Origin: Oscillospiraceae bacterium
GTDB taxonomy: Bacteria; Bacillota; Clostridia; Saccharofermentanales; Saccharofermentanaceae
Reading direction: 5' to 3'
DNA: 64,000 bases
NCBI GenBank assembly: GCA_015069205.1
Contig: SVIZ01000003.1
Span: 1 to 64,000 of the forward strand
The notes beneath the pieces were generated by a model, which made no database searches, was not told the DNA's origin, and saw nothing but the letters and a program-made list of their open reading frames with translations. Below, in pieces: positions 1 through 8,497 of the stretch (position 1 is its first letter; the number at the start of each line of letters is the position of its first letter). A program made the translations under genes and the position numbers.

Positions 1-409
1 TTTCCTCTCTTATGTGCTTTCCTTGGCATTATGAACTGTCTGCTATTTTTATGGTTACCCTTGTAGGAAACGTTAAAAAATGTCTCATCGGCTTCAAATG
101 TTCCGTCAAGACATACTCTGTCAGTTACTTCCTGCAGAGCATCCAGTATCTTATGCCGCCAGTAAAAGGCAGTTGTTACCGATATGGAACATTCTTCAGC
201 AGTTTCCTTAAGCGTCTTTTTATCCGACATGCATTTCAGATACTGAGCCCAAACACTCAAGTTCTTTCGCAAATACGTGTTTCGATAAGGAAATCCTGAA
301 TGTTATCCTCGTGTACATTTACGGTATTGGAAAGAGTTGTGTAGAACACGATACGGTCAGTGAAGGATAATTTCTTATATGCAGCAAAGACTTCTTTCAA
401 CTCTGACAT
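1..409 (-). pseudogene. IS1595-family (ISXO2-like) transposase remnant, cut by window edge
   Basis: Read on the minus strand from the ATG at 409 (MSELKEVF). The N-terminal helical part is open until a stop near 257. The reading then continues in another frame from about 290 to the window edge with the family hallmarks WAQYLKCMSDKKTLKETA, TAFYWRHKILDALQ and the first catalytic acid in FEADETFF, followed by SYKGNHK. The CxxC zinc ribbon normally found between these two parts is absent, so there is an internal deletion plus a frameshift. The catalytic core beyond the first acidic residue lies outside the window. I infer a dead copy. The plus-strand open frame over the same bases is a shadow. Confidence 0.8.
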
Positions 410-451
410 CGTACGGGTTCCCTTCAAAAAACAAACAAACGTTCTATGCAT

Positions 452-480
452 ATAATAGAACCAGAACGAATGTTTGTCAA
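452..480 (-). promoter_or_regulatory. Sigma-A-type promoter of the transposase remnant
   Basis: On the minus strand TTGACA (480-475) and TATTAT (457-452) are separated by exactly 17 bases, a near-consensus promoter pointing into the transposase relic. It lies inside a 15-base imperfect inverted repeat (431-445 with 463-477, 13 of 15 paired). Confidence 0.65.
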
Positions 481-505
481 CTGTGGAATTTAAAAGAGCT
501 TTATA

Positions 506-514
506 TGTTATACT
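506..514 (+). promoter_or_regulatory. Possible extended -10 promoter for the lipoprotein gene
   Basis: TGTTATACT gives an extended -10 (TG-N-TATACT) about 50 bases ahead of the ATG at 565. No good -35 is present, so the call is tentative. The ribosome binding site of the gene is AGGGAG near 551. Confidence 0.35.
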
Positions 515-564
515 CAATGCGGAATCAGAAAAATAATTTGATTTTTCGATAAGGGAGATTATTT

Positions 565-1158
565 ATGAAAAAATTACTGGCTATTATTATGTCAGCTACC
601 ATTCTGCTTATTGCAGGCTGCAGTTCAGTTCATGAGCCCATAACCACAATCCCGGTCAACAGTGAGACCACCGTTGGAGACATTGCCGGAACGATCGAGG
701 GTGACCGATATGTAAGCCATGCCGGCGGCGTAGTCTTTAAGTTAACCGGAGATTATACTATCAACTGGCCCGATGCCGATAAAAGAGATCAATTAATGAA
801 TGACTATACCGGCATAGAAATACTAGGTCCCTGGTTTATGTGGGGTAACACCGCATCCATGAAGATCGATTATGTGCTTGATGAACATATGAAAGAGGAC
901 GCTACGAAAAAGCACACTCTCGAAGAATGGAACAAAACCATAAATTATCCTATTAAAAGCATAGAATACATCGACGAGTACAAAATTGACGGCAAATCCT
1001 GTTTCGCGCTTAAGATGGAAATAGATAAAAACGGTTATGATATCTCTTCACTTCAGATCTATTATTTCCAGGACAACGGACTGCTCGTTCTGATCACGGT
1101 CTCGGCCGAAAGTTTCAAGGAAATTGATAAGATCACAAAGAATATTCAATTAGCTTAA
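565..1158 (+). CDS. Small exported lipoprotein of unknown function
   Basis: A 197-residue protein with a type II signal peptide: two lysines, a hydrophobic stretch and the lipobox LIAGC, so Cys19 should be lipidated and the protein held on the outer face of the membrane. The mature part starts with a Ser/Thr-rich stretch and then alternates predicted strands and helices (about residues 45-197). I recognise no catalytic motif. It resembles in plan the many small Clostridia lipoproteins carrying PsbP/DUF-like folds, but I cannot assign it. It converges on the NUDIX gene and follows the transposase relic. The start is supported by AGGGAG with normal spacing. Confidence 0.8.
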   Translation: MKKLLAIIMSATILLIAGCSSVHEPITTIPVNSETTVGDIAGTIEGDRYVSHAGGVVFKLTGDYTINWPDADKRDQLMNDYTGIEILGPWFMWGNTASMKIDYVLDEHMKEDATKKHTLEEWNKTINYPIKSIEYIDEYKIDGKSCFALKMEIDKNGYDISSLQIYYFQDNGLLVLITVSAESFKEIDKITKNIQLA

Positions 1159-1197
1159 TCGGCTTTTTGCTATACCCTGTACCTAAATGGAGACTGG

Positions 1198-1758
1198 TCA
1201 CGCCCTGACCCACCAGTAGCAATAAGCCTGGGTTCTTGCAGCGAAGTTTGTCTGTTTAAGAAGTTCCCTTACCTCTTCCCTGGTATACCAGCGGGCTTCG
1301 ATCTCTTCCTCATCAGATGTACTCGGAGCAAACTCACCTTCTGCCTTGCCGATTACGCAGCAGCTTCTCTCATTGGTAAGACCAACTCCGGAAAAACTCA
1401 TCGGAAGGACTTCATCAATAGAAGTGAGCTTCAGGCCGGTCTCTTCCCACAGTTCTCTGGCAGCCGCTTCTTCAGGAGTCTCTCCTTCATCTATAAGGCC
1501 TGCCGGGAAATTGATCGCAAATCCTCCGACAGCCATTCTGAATTCTTTGTTGAGCAGGAGCTTGTTGCCGTCAGGGCTGGTGATAATGAGCACCACCGCA
1601 TCACATTTCTCACGCTGAAGATCTTCGAGACTCGTAATGTTGTGATCTCTCGAACTCATCTCATAGATCTTGGTATTGCCGAGATTTGTCTCGTATTCAG
1701 CGTTATATGCCGCAATAAAACGTCCTTCGTGGACCTTCTTTATTCCTTTAAACTTCAT
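1198..1758 (-). CDS. NUDIX hydrolase, ADP-ribose pyrophosphatase-like
   Basis: A 186-residue protein with a complete Nudix box at about residues 87-109: GLIDEGE then RELWEETGL, fitting GX5EX7REUXEEXGU, which binds the catalytic divalent metal. It would hydrolyse a nucleoside diphosphate linked to another group; ADP-ribose or a similar sugar nucleotide is likely from the length and the residues before the box, but the substrate cannot be fixed from sequence. It is the last gene of a four-gene minus-strand operon and its ATG overlaps the flavin reductase stop by four bases (ATGA), so translation is probably coupled. Confidence 0.88.
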   Translation of the reverse strand: MKFKGIKKVHEGRFIAAYNAEYETNLGNTKIYEMSSRDHNITSLEDLQREKCDAVVLIITSPDGNKLLLNKEFRMAVGGFAINFPAGLIDEGETPEEAAARELWEETGLKLTSIDEVLPMSFSGVGLTNERSCCVIGKAEGEFAPSTSDEEEIEARWYTREEVRELLKQTNFAARTQAYCYWWVRA

Positions 1759-2381
1759 TTCTTATCTTTTCCCATTCTTTTCTTGATGATATTTTCAGGT
1801 GCCACGGAGTAGCCGAAGAAACCGAGCTTCTCGCCAAGGAGATAGTATTCTCCGTGATTATATGCTACCAGTCTCGCATTCTCGAGGCAAAGCTTGCCGT
1901 TCTCATCGAGCAGATATGAATCAGCAGTAATTCCGACTATCTCGGCAATAAACATATCATGTGAACCTAATTCCTGCACGCTCTTTACTTTGCACGAGAT
2001 CGATACGGGAGCTTCCTTGATAGCATATGCATACTCAAGGCCCTTTGCCTTAATAGGTGTAAGAGAGCAGGACTTGAACTTGTCTTCCTTCTCCCCTCCT
2101 CTTACGCCGCAGTAATCGCAGGCCTTGCAGAGCGACTTGGATACAAGGTTTACAACAAACTCACCCGTCTCGGTAATGAGCTTATGTGAATGTCTTGATT
2201 TGCGGACACTGATGGAGAGCATTGGCGGCTCTGAATTGATAGTTCCTGCCCACGCAACCGTCATGATGTTCGGACGTTCTGCTTCAGATTCAGGATCCTT
2301 GCCTGCTGATGAGACCATAACTACCGGAACGGGGTTAAGTATAGTAGAAACCCCGACTTCGATCTTATCGTGTTTTGCCAT
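1755..2381 (-). CDS. Flavin reductase family protein (FMN-binding split barrel)
   Basis: A 208-residue protein of the flavin reductase-like family. Early PVVMVSSAG and the segment TVAWAGTINSEPPMLSISVR match the FMN-binding split barrel, followed by HSHKLITETGEFVVNL. Members bind FMN or reduce flavins for partner enzymes; some are plain electron carriers. Several cysteines (CKACDYCG, about residues 87-94) lie in the middle, as in related clostridial proteins. A good GGAGG lies before the ATG. It sits between the GNAT-methyltransferase fusion and the NUDIX gene, suggesting a small damage or redox housekeeping operon. Substrate unknown. Confidence 0.85.
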   Translation of the reverse strand: MAKHDKIEVGVSTILNPVPVVMVSSAGKDPESEAERPNIMTVAWAGTINSEPPMLSISVRKSRHSHKLITETGEFVVNLVSKSLCKACDYCGVRGGEKEDKFKSCSLTPIKAKGLEYAYAIKEAPVSISCKVKSVQELGSHDMFIAEIVGITADSYLLDENGKLCLENARLVAYNHGEYYLLGEKLGFFGYSVAPENIIKKRMGKDKK

Positions 2382-2384
2382 TGA

Positions 2385-3467
2385 TTATCCCTCCTTGGAT
2401 ATCAGCGGAGTTACCGCCGTAAAACTCTCATGTAACAGCAGATAGTCCTTGATGTCGATACCCGCCGCATAACCTACGATGCTGCCGTCCTTACCGATAA
2501 CCCTGTGGCACGGAACGATCACCGCTACCGGATTATCAGAGCACGCAGCACCGACAGCTCTTGTGATTTTTCGAGCTTCGGGAAGACTTCCGTCAGTCAG
2601 CATAAGCGCAATGTCCTCATAACTTGCAGTACCGCCATAAGGGATTGAATTAAGCGCATTCCATACTTTCTTCTGGAAAGGGGTTCCGGTGTTGAACCTG
2701 ACGCTTATATCAAAGCCCGCTCTCATGCTGTCGAAATATTCCCTGAGTTCAACATAAGCTTTGGCAAGTTCATCCGGAAGATATTTGAGCTGGTCTTCAT
2801 CAAGATTATAGATGCCATCATCGTTTCTCATAAGGCCGCCGTTATCATCAAGTAGCCCCAGAGAGCCTGCAATGTTGTGAATAAACGGATCTTCGACTAT
2901 CTGGCCGTAATGGAAAAGCTTTACCGAATCAACATAGTTGCTGCCGCCTGATACGATCGCAACGCCTCTCTCGAACGGAACAAAGCAGACATTGTATTTC
3001 GGATATTCATAAGAAAGCATTGCATAAAGACCGGCATCTTCAAATCCGTTCTTTAGCCTTACCTCATCCCTTAAAACGGCTTCCTGCATGAAGCCTGCGC
3101 CTGTAAGGATCCTCTCAAGGCCTTCGTTGCCGTGGTTACAAATAACGGTAACCTTGTGATAGAACTGGTCAAGGAAGCAGTATCTTAATACCTCGTCTAC
3201 CACGCCGCTCTGCGTATCGGCATTTGCATCGCTTGTGAATACGAATTCGATGTGTGCGCGGCAGTTTTTCCGGTCAGGCCTGAAAAGCTTTATAAGCGCA
3301 TAGATCACTCCGCCCTTTACTGCAAGCAGCGCTTCTCCCTGGCTTCCGGTACCAAGAGCCCTGATATCGTCTTCAATGAGCTTGATGGTCCCCATCATGA
3401 GGCCGCGCTTGCGAAGCTCGGAACTGTCCTGAATATGAAGTTTGCGAAGATCAATTAAATCAGCCAT
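2385..3467 (-). CDS. Fusion of GNAT-like domain and O6-methylguanine-DNA methyltransferase
   Basis: A 360-residue protein. The C-terminal third is a suicide alkyltransferase: FQKKVWNALNSIPYG, RAVGAACSDNP and the acceptor motif PCHRV with Cys320, which takes the alkyl group from O6-alkylguanine. Residues 1 to about 155 look like a GNAT acetyltransferase fold (EALLAVKGGVIYALI, LERILTGAGFMQEAV). I chose the ATG at 3467, which has GGAG seven bases upstream and overlaps the upstream stop by eight bases; a longer frame to 3623 would run deep into the lipoprotein gene. The N-terminal half may sense or modify something else; its substrate is unknown. Confidence 0.85.
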   Translation of the reverse strand: MADLIDLRKLHIQDSSELRKRGLMMGTIKLIEDDIRALGTGSQGEALLAVKGGVIYALIKLFRPDRKNCRAHIEFVFTSDANADTQSGVVDEVLRYCFLDQFYHKVTVICNHGNEGLERILTGAGFMQEAVLRDEVRLKNGFEDAGLYAMLSYEYPKYNVCFVPFERGVAIVSGGSNYVDSVKLFHYGQIVEDPFIHNIAGSLGLLDDNGGLMRNDDGIYNLDEDQLKYLPDELAKAYVELREYFDSMRAGFDISVRFNTGTPFQKKVWNALNSIPYGGTASYEDIALMLTDGSLPEARKITRAVGAACSDNPVAVIVPCHRVIGKDGSIVGYAAGIDIKDYLLLHESFTAVTPLISKEG

Positions 3468-4839
3468 AACATTTCTCCGGATCGAAATCGTCATCCTGCT
3501 CCACAAATATTGCCGTATATTCATTCGTTTTTGTAAAAAGCTTGCTGTCATATGAATCAGGACAATAGACTGCATTATCCATTGTCTGTCTGAAATCAGA
3601 TGCCATGTGACCGAAAATTTCATCCTCGGAGATCATGTTCCAGATTGCGTCGTTTCTTGTAAGAGGCATAAGACCTGTCATATCTTCAAGCCTGTATATA
3701 AGAAGCTGCGCATCAGGATCATAAGAAATAAAAGCCGCAAACTCGGAAGCAAAATCGCTGTTATCCGAATCCTTGGATACACACAAAGAATATGTAGTTA
3801 CATAAGGAACACCGACGTTCGTAGCGTCATTGCAAGGAAGATGCAAAAGATAAAGACTTCCCGGATAATACTCGGACCATGCCCTTATGTTTGCAGATGA
3901 ATCCACCCACAATGCAGCCTTTCTCGAATAAACGGGATCTGCGCCGTCCATCTGGTTAAAGGCAAGTTCTGACGAATAGAAATCCTTTACGTAAGATGAA
4001 GCATCGTAAACGATCTGTGTAGCTGAATCGTGATCCTTAACATACTCGTCGTAAACCATATAAGATGTTGGATTATCGTTATTGAACGCGGAACCGAGAT
4101 AAGGAATGAGCTCATAAGCGGAAGCAAATGCCGCGCATGAATACTCGTCGTCAATCTCTTCCAAGTACTCTCTGAAATCTTCAGTGGTGTTCTTTATCTG
4201 GAGTTTGCCTGATTCAGACGGAATGTATTCAGTGTTGCCCATGATGATCCTTGCTGAGCAGAAATGCGGCAGCGCATAAAAGATACCGCCCTCCGAATCA
4301 GCCGTCAGTGCACCGGTATAAATGTGCTGGCTGTTAAGATAAGCATTGTCGGAAAGATATTCGTTCAGAGGAGCTGCATATCCCGCCTTCCATACAGCAT
4401 TGCTGTCCTGAGCCAGATACAGGTCAGGCATATCACTCTTGCTCCAGTCCTTAACGACATCAAGTGTGGCACCCGTACTTCCGCATCCGATGTTGGTGAC
4501 AACGTAATTGGTCGCAACGGAAGACAGGAAAGCCGTATCAATGGTAGAGCCGTCATCCGTACTGTCCCAAAGGCCGTTGTTCTTGCAATAGAGCATTGCC
4601 GCGAGGCACTGGATGGTAAGGTCAGAATAAGGAAGCGCTACTTTGAGTTCCCTGATATCGCCGCCGGATAACTGATCGTCGGTATTTTCCGTTGATTCCT
4701 CGGGTTCTGTCTCAACGCTCGGCGCCTCGATCGAAGGAAACATGTCATCGCCCTTTTTACAGCCCGTAAACAGTGCGCCTGCCATAGACACACAAAGCAA
4801 AAGACTGGTGATTTTCCTGCCGAGACTAATGGCCTTCAT
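3460..4839 (-). CDS. Solute-binding-protein-like lipoprotein, orphan
   Basis: A 459-residue lipoprotein: MKAISLGRK, hydrophobic core, lipobox LFTGC (Cys27), then an acidic Glu/Thr/Asp linker to about residue 65. The rest fits a family 1 extracellular solute-binding protein: LKVALPYSDLTIQCL near the start, a central DLYLAQDSNAVWKAGYA, and a C-terminal helical region. Such proteins usually deliver sugars or peptides to an ABC permease, but no permease is nearby; the downstream genes encode the methyltransferase fusion, flavin reductase and NUDIX hydrolase. It is first in that operon. Ligand unknown; it may share a permease encoded elsewhere or act as a sensor. Confidence 0.75.
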   Translation of the reverse strand: MKAISLGRKITSLLLCVSMAGALFTGCKKGDDMFPSIEAPSVETEPEESTENTDDQLSGGDIRELKVALPYSDLTIQCLAAMLYCKNNGLWDSTDDGSTIDTAFLSSVATNYVVTNIGCGSTGATLDVVKDWSKSDMPDLYLAQDSNAVWKAGYAAPLNEYLSDNAYLNSQHIYTGALTADSEGGIFYALPHFCSARIIMGNTEYIPSESGKLQIKNTTEDFREYLEEIDDEYSCAAFASAYELIPYLGSAFNNDNPTSYMVYDEYVKDHDSATQIVYDASSYVKDFYSSELAFNQMDGADPVYSRKAALWVDSSANIRAWSEYYPGSLYLLHLPCNDATNVGVPYVTTYSLCVSKDSDNSDFASEFAAFISYDPDAQLLIYRLEDMTGLMPLTRNDAIWNMISEDEIFGHMASDFRQTMDNAVYCPDSYDSKLFTKTNEYTAIFVEQDDDFDPEKCYG

Positions 4840-4909
4840 TAAGAATTACCTCCGATAAAGCAATTATATCATTCTTATCCGTAATCCTTGACTATACAAT
4901 GCGCATTAC

Positions 4910-4938
4910 TTGACACTTATCATTCAAATGGGTATATT
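4910..4938 (+). promoter_or_regulatory. Promoter of tRNA-Thr
   Basis: TTGACA (4910-4915), a 17-base spacer and TATATT (4933-4938), ending ten bases before the tRNA. A near-consensus housekeeping promoter. Confidence 0.85.
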
Positions 4939-4948
4939 TTTATGGCAC

Positions 4949-5023
4949 GCCAAAGTGGCTCAGGGGTAGAGCAATTCACTCGTAATGAATAGGTCGCGGG
5001 TTCGATTCCCGCCTTTGGCTCCA
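4949..5023 (+). tRNA. tRNA-Thr (anticodon CGT)
   Basis: 75 bases with encoded CCA. The acceptor stem GCCAAAG pairs fully with CTTTGGC. The anticodon stem ATTCA/TGAAT encloses the loop CTCGTAA with CGT at positions 34-36, reading ACG threonine codons. The T arm contains GGGTTCGATTCCC. It has its own promoter and terminator and is a single-gene unit. Confidence 0.96.
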
Positions 5024-5035
5024 TAATAAAGGAAC

Positions 5036-5068
5036 GGGCTGTCTCAATTAAATGAGGCAGCCCTTTTT
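5036..5068 (+). terminator. Intrinsic terminator after tRNA-Thr
   Basis: The stem GGGCTGTCTCA / TGAGGCAGCCC (one G-U pair) with a six-base loop is followed by TTTTT. From here to 5247 I see no gene; a 75-codon plus frame there has no ribosome binding site or recognisable similarity. Confidence 0.85.
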
Positions 5069-5247
5069 GTATAATTCCCAGATAGGTTCATTGAAAATAA
5101 GAAATAGCCTTTTGTATAGTTCAGCAAATAGAACACCGCAAAATGCAGAAATCGATGATCCTGAAGTACTCACATATCTTAAGTATCAACTCCATAATGA
5201 TCTGAAAACCTCTTTACCGGTCAAATCTCAGTTCAAAACCGGTTATC

Positions 5248-6009
5248 TTACCAACCCATATCTTCCAGGAATTCCTTGATTTTCTTGTGGCGTTCCTTAT
5301 CACCTGAGACATATTCACCGAGGTTGCACTCACCGATGATGCCGCCGTCACGAAGATAGATGATGCGGTTTGCCCTTCTGGCCGAAGTGATGTCATGTGT
5401 AACCATGACGATCGACTGACCGGTCTTATTGATATCGGTAAGAACATCCAATACTGCCTTAACACCGGTCGAGTTAAGTGCACCTGTCGGCTCGTCTGCG
5501 AAAACAACATCAGGATCGTTTATTACCGCCCTTACCATTGCCGCGCGCTGCGCTTCACCGCCTGACAGCTGTGACGGGAACTTACCCCAGAGGTCTTCTT
5601 CAAGTCCTACACGCTTAAAGAGTTTTTCTGCCTTATCTTTTAAGACCTTCTGCTTCTGCCCTGTCAGCATTCCCGTTGAGATCGCGTTATCCATGATACT
5701 CATGCTGTCAACAAGATGGACCTGCTGGAAAACGAAGCCGCAGTGCTTACGGCGGAATACCGCGAGCTGGTCGTCATTCATGGAAGTGATCTCTTTACCG
5801 CTATATGAGATGCTTCCGAGAGTCGGCTTATCCATGCCTGATAAGGCATAAAGGAGAGTGGATTTGCCGGCACCGGAAGATCCCATGATAACGGTAAAAT
5901 CTCCCTTATATATTTCCATGTCGAGGTTCTTTATAACGTGCTGCTGTTTTCCTCCGACGGAAAAGCTCTTTGAAAGTTTCTCTGTTTTAATGATTACTTC
6001 TTTGTTCAT
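5248..6009 (-). CDS. ABC transporter ATP-binding protein (MacB/BceA type)
   Basis: The cytoplasmic ATPase of an FtsX-type exporter, about 253 residues. Walker A GSSGAGKST, Q-loop VFQQVHLV, signature LSGGEAQR and Walker B VVFADEPTGALNS are intact; GALNS after Walker B is typical of the LolD/BceA/MacB branch. Two starts compete: ATG at 6027, overlapping the permease stop, and ATG at 6009, which has GGAG eight bases upstream; I prefer 6009. With the permease and the two-component genes upstream it forms the kind of module that senses and answers peptide antibiotics or envelope stress; the ligand is not visible. Only a weak CCGGT/ACCGG hairpin follows it. Confidence 0.9.
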   Translation of the reverse strand: MNKEVIIKTEKLSKSFSVGGKQQHVIKNLDMEIYKGDFTVIMGSSGAGKSTLLYALSGMDKPTLGSISYSGKEITSMNDDQLAVFRRKHCGFVFQQVHLVDSMSIMDNAISTGMLTGQKQKVLKDKAEKLFKRVGLEEDLWGKFPSQLSGGEAQRAAMVRAVINDPDVVFADEPTGALNSTGVKAVLDVLTDINKTGQSIVMVTHDITSARRANRIIYLRDGGIIGECNLGEYVSGDKERHKKIKEFLEDMGW

Positions 6010-6026
6010 TTTTCTTTCTCCATTCA

Positions 6027-8381
6027 TTATTCCGAAATAAGCTGATATGCGGATACTTTCTTCATCCTGCCCGACATGACATAAGAGATAACAAATACCA
6101 GGATCGTGACGAGCAAAACGGTTACGGGGATCACACCGGGATTTATAAGCAGGTCGGAATTCTTGATTCCGTAGCTGCTGAATATAAGGTCAAAAAGACT
6201 GTTTGTCGTAAGGCAGGAACAGATCGCGCCTAATATCGAGCCTGCGATACTTATCGGTATCAGCGACAATGCAAGCTGTGTTCTTAACTGCCTGCTCGTA
6301 AAGCCTACGGCTTTCTTGATGCCGAACTCCTTTTCGCGCTTGATGAATACAGTCTTAAGCAAAAGCCTTATGACTATGAGCACCGTAAAGGTATTCAGGA
6401 TTATAAGTATGAGGATAACGAGCGATACTGCAAAGACAGGCACATTATCGGTGCTTCTTTGAGTGTGATAGTAGTTCTCTGTGCTCGTGCAGTAATCACC
6501 GAGAAGATTTTTCGCATCTTCCAGGAACTCATCTACCCTCTCTTCAGTTGCATCTTCGATCCTTACTCTGACATAGGAATATCTGGGTTCTCCATCAAGT
6601 CTCTTGAATCCTTCTTCAGATATGTAGATCCTCTCACCCATACTGTAAACAGCCTGCTGAAGACCGGTGATAAGAAAAGACTCTTCCCTGTCCATATACT
6701 TGACCTTGATCTCATCACCTACGCCAAGACCCTGCCGCTCTGCAAGAAGTCCGCCTACAACTGCTTCATTTGCTTCTAATGCCATCTCGCCTTCATAGAC
6801 TCCGCAATAAACATATTGAGGGTCAGTCGAATAAAGAAGATAGCAGTTATAGTCGCCTGAATGGGCATCTGTATTTGTAAGTCCGTAAGCTTCGGTCACA
6901 CCGTCCATTGCCCGGATCTTATCAATGATGTCGTACATCTCTTCAGGCGTATCATACTGGATATTTACATATGCATCCGGTGCGTCACCCTGAAGGAGTC
7001 TTTGGAAATTGGTTATGTCGATCCTGGTGTTGTGGAAAAGGATCGCGGAAAATGCCGTCAGATATGAGACTGCAAGGATAACTCCGGCAATTATCAGGTT
7101 CTGTCCCTTATTCTGCAAAGTACTCTTCAATGCAAGAAGGATATCGAGCCTTCCAGTCGTCTTATCCAAAGGCAGATAGTTCTTTTTGAAACTGTGTGAT
7201 TCAAGACCGAATCTTAATGCAGTAGCCGGATGGATATTTCTTATGAGATGGGTAGCAACAAAAGTTACTATAAGCATCAGTGCAATTACGCCTGCGAGGA
7301 CCGGCAGGGACATGGCAGGATGAAATCCCCCTTCCCATACAAGACCTGTTAACTGTTTGAGTGCCAGGTTTTCGATCACAGGGAAAACCAGATATGATCC
7401 CGTAATGCCGGTCAGGCATGCAACAGCGGCAACCAACGAATACTCGAGCATAAGAGATGTCCTTACCTGAGAGATCGTAAATCCGACGGCGCGGAGAGCC
7501 CCTATATTTCTTATATCGCGGTTGATGTTCGTATTGACCGTGAAGATGATCATGATGAATGCGATTATCATGATTATCACGGAGAAGGAAGCCATAAACG
7601 CAGCAATGATATTTGAGATGCCTGTATAGCCTGCTTTGGCAAGGATCTTGTCGTAACCTCTGCAATACATGCCATCTTTGGCAAATTCATCCTGAAGTGC
7701 AGTTGACTTAATGCTGATATCTTCTCCTGCTTTGAACTTAACGCACAGGAACTGCATCTGAAAAGGCATTACGGCACTTGATACATGTTCTGATCTGTCG
7801 TAAATCATCTCGTAAGTTCCGTGATCTACTATCGTCGAATAATAAGAGTACATTTGACCGCAGAACAGATCTTCATAGATGCCTTTTACGGTAAGCTCGT
7901 AACTGCCGGTATCTTTGTTCGAGACCTTGATCTTATCTCCGACTTTGATCCCTTCTGCGTATGCCGTATAAACATTCATGCAGATAGAAGGTCCTTCTAT
8001 GGAATCATCTTTCTCGACATAGTGAAGATCCTGATATACAGTCTCATTTTCTTCATCAACAAAGAACATACCTTCGATATCTTTGTCTTTGCCGCCGTTC
8101 ACGGATAACGTAACCATGTCAGGAATGATAATATCGACGAGATATGAACTGTCCACATAGTCCATATCATTTATAGTGGCATTTATCTTATCTTCATCTC
8201 CCAGACAAAAGAACATGGAATCAGAAACACCCTGCTTCTCAAATTTCTCTTCGTACATTGAATCGTAACGTGCGACCATGAGACTTGTATGAAGAAGTAT
8301 TGATGCTACTGTCAGGATCAGAAGAAAAGCTAAGAGCACTGCCTTGTCTTTGTGAAAATGAGCCTTAACAAGTTTTAACAT
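6027..8381 (-). CDS. FtsX-like ABC transporter permease, two FtsX domains
   Basis: A 784-residue membrane protein. One N-terminal helix (about 15-35) and a large extracytoplasmic domain lead to three helices at about 260-370 (first FtsX domain, with INRDIRNIGALRAVGFT). A further helix near 425, a second extracytoplasmic domain and a final three-helix FtsX domain (IKREKEFGIKKAVGFTSRQ) follow. This layout is that of mechanotransmission-type permeases and long clostridial antimicrobial-peptide exporters. Its stop shares one base with the next possible ATG. It has its own upstream region containing repeated TTTAAAC sites, suggesting direct control by the adjacent response regulator. Confidence 0.88.
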   Translation of the reverse strand: MLKLVKAHFHKDKAVLLAFLLILTVASILLHTSLMVARYDSMYEEKFEKQGVSDSMFFCLGDEDKINATINDMDYVDSSYLVDIIIPDMVTLSVNGGKDKDIEGMFFVDEENETVYQDLHYVEKDDSIEGPSICMNVYTAYAEGIKVGDKIKVSNKDTGSYELTVKGIYEDLFCGQMYSYYSTIVDHGTYEMIYDRSEHVSSAVMPFQMQFLCVKFKAGEDISIKSTALQDEFAKDGMYCRGYDKILAKAGYTGISNIIAAFMASFSVIIMIIAFIMIIFTVNTNINRDIRNIGALRAVGFTISQVRTSLMLEYSLVAAVACLTGITGSYLVFPVIENLALKQLTGLVWEGGFHPAMSLPVLAGVIALMLIVTFVATHLIRNIHPATALRFGLESHSFKKNYLPLDKTTGRLDILLALKSTLQNKGQNLIIAGVILAVSYLTAFSAILFHNTRIDITNFQRLLQGDAPDAYVNIQYDTPEEMYDIIDKIRAMDGVTEAYGLTNTDAHSGDYNCYLLYSTDPQYVYCGVYEGEMALEANEAVVGGLLAERQGLGVGDEIKVKYMDREESFLITGLQQAVYSMGERIYISEEGFKRLDGEPRYSYVRVRIEDATEERVDEFLEDAKNLLGDYCTSTENYYHTQRSTDNVPVFAVSLVILILIILNTFTVLIVIRLLLKTVFIKREKEFGIKKAVGFTSRQLRTQLALSLIPISIAGSILGAICSCLTTNSLFDLIFSSYGIKNSDLLINPGVIPVTVLLVTILVFVISYVMSGRMKKVSAYQLISE

Positions 8382-8384
8382 CGG

Positions 8385-8480
8385 TTTAAACTCCCTTTTG
8401 AAATTACTATCTCCTTATGGCACAAGTATATTATTCGGGACGTTTTAAACCTTTGTCTGTTTTTTAATTCTTTTTTAAAC
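8385..8480 (-). promoter_or_regulatory. Candidate response-regulator binding region before the ABC permease
   Basis: The heptamer TTTAAAC occurs three times, at 8385-8391, 8444-8450 and 8474-8480, spaced 59 and 30 bases, close to whole helical turns. On the minus strand a -10-like TAATAT lies at 8433-8428 with no good -35, as expected of an activator-dependent promoter. The first copy sits just before the permease ATG. Confidence 0.4.
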
Positions 8481-8497
8481 TCTCTTGAAAACGGATC

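Noticed and set aside
12..299. 95-codon plus-strand frame at the left edge
   Set aside because: It lies antisense to recognisable IS1595 transposase segments.
5052..5279. 75-codon plus-strand frame after tRNA-Thr
   Set aside because: It begins in the terminator stem, has no ribosome binding site, overlaps the ABC ATPase gene end and resembles no family I know.
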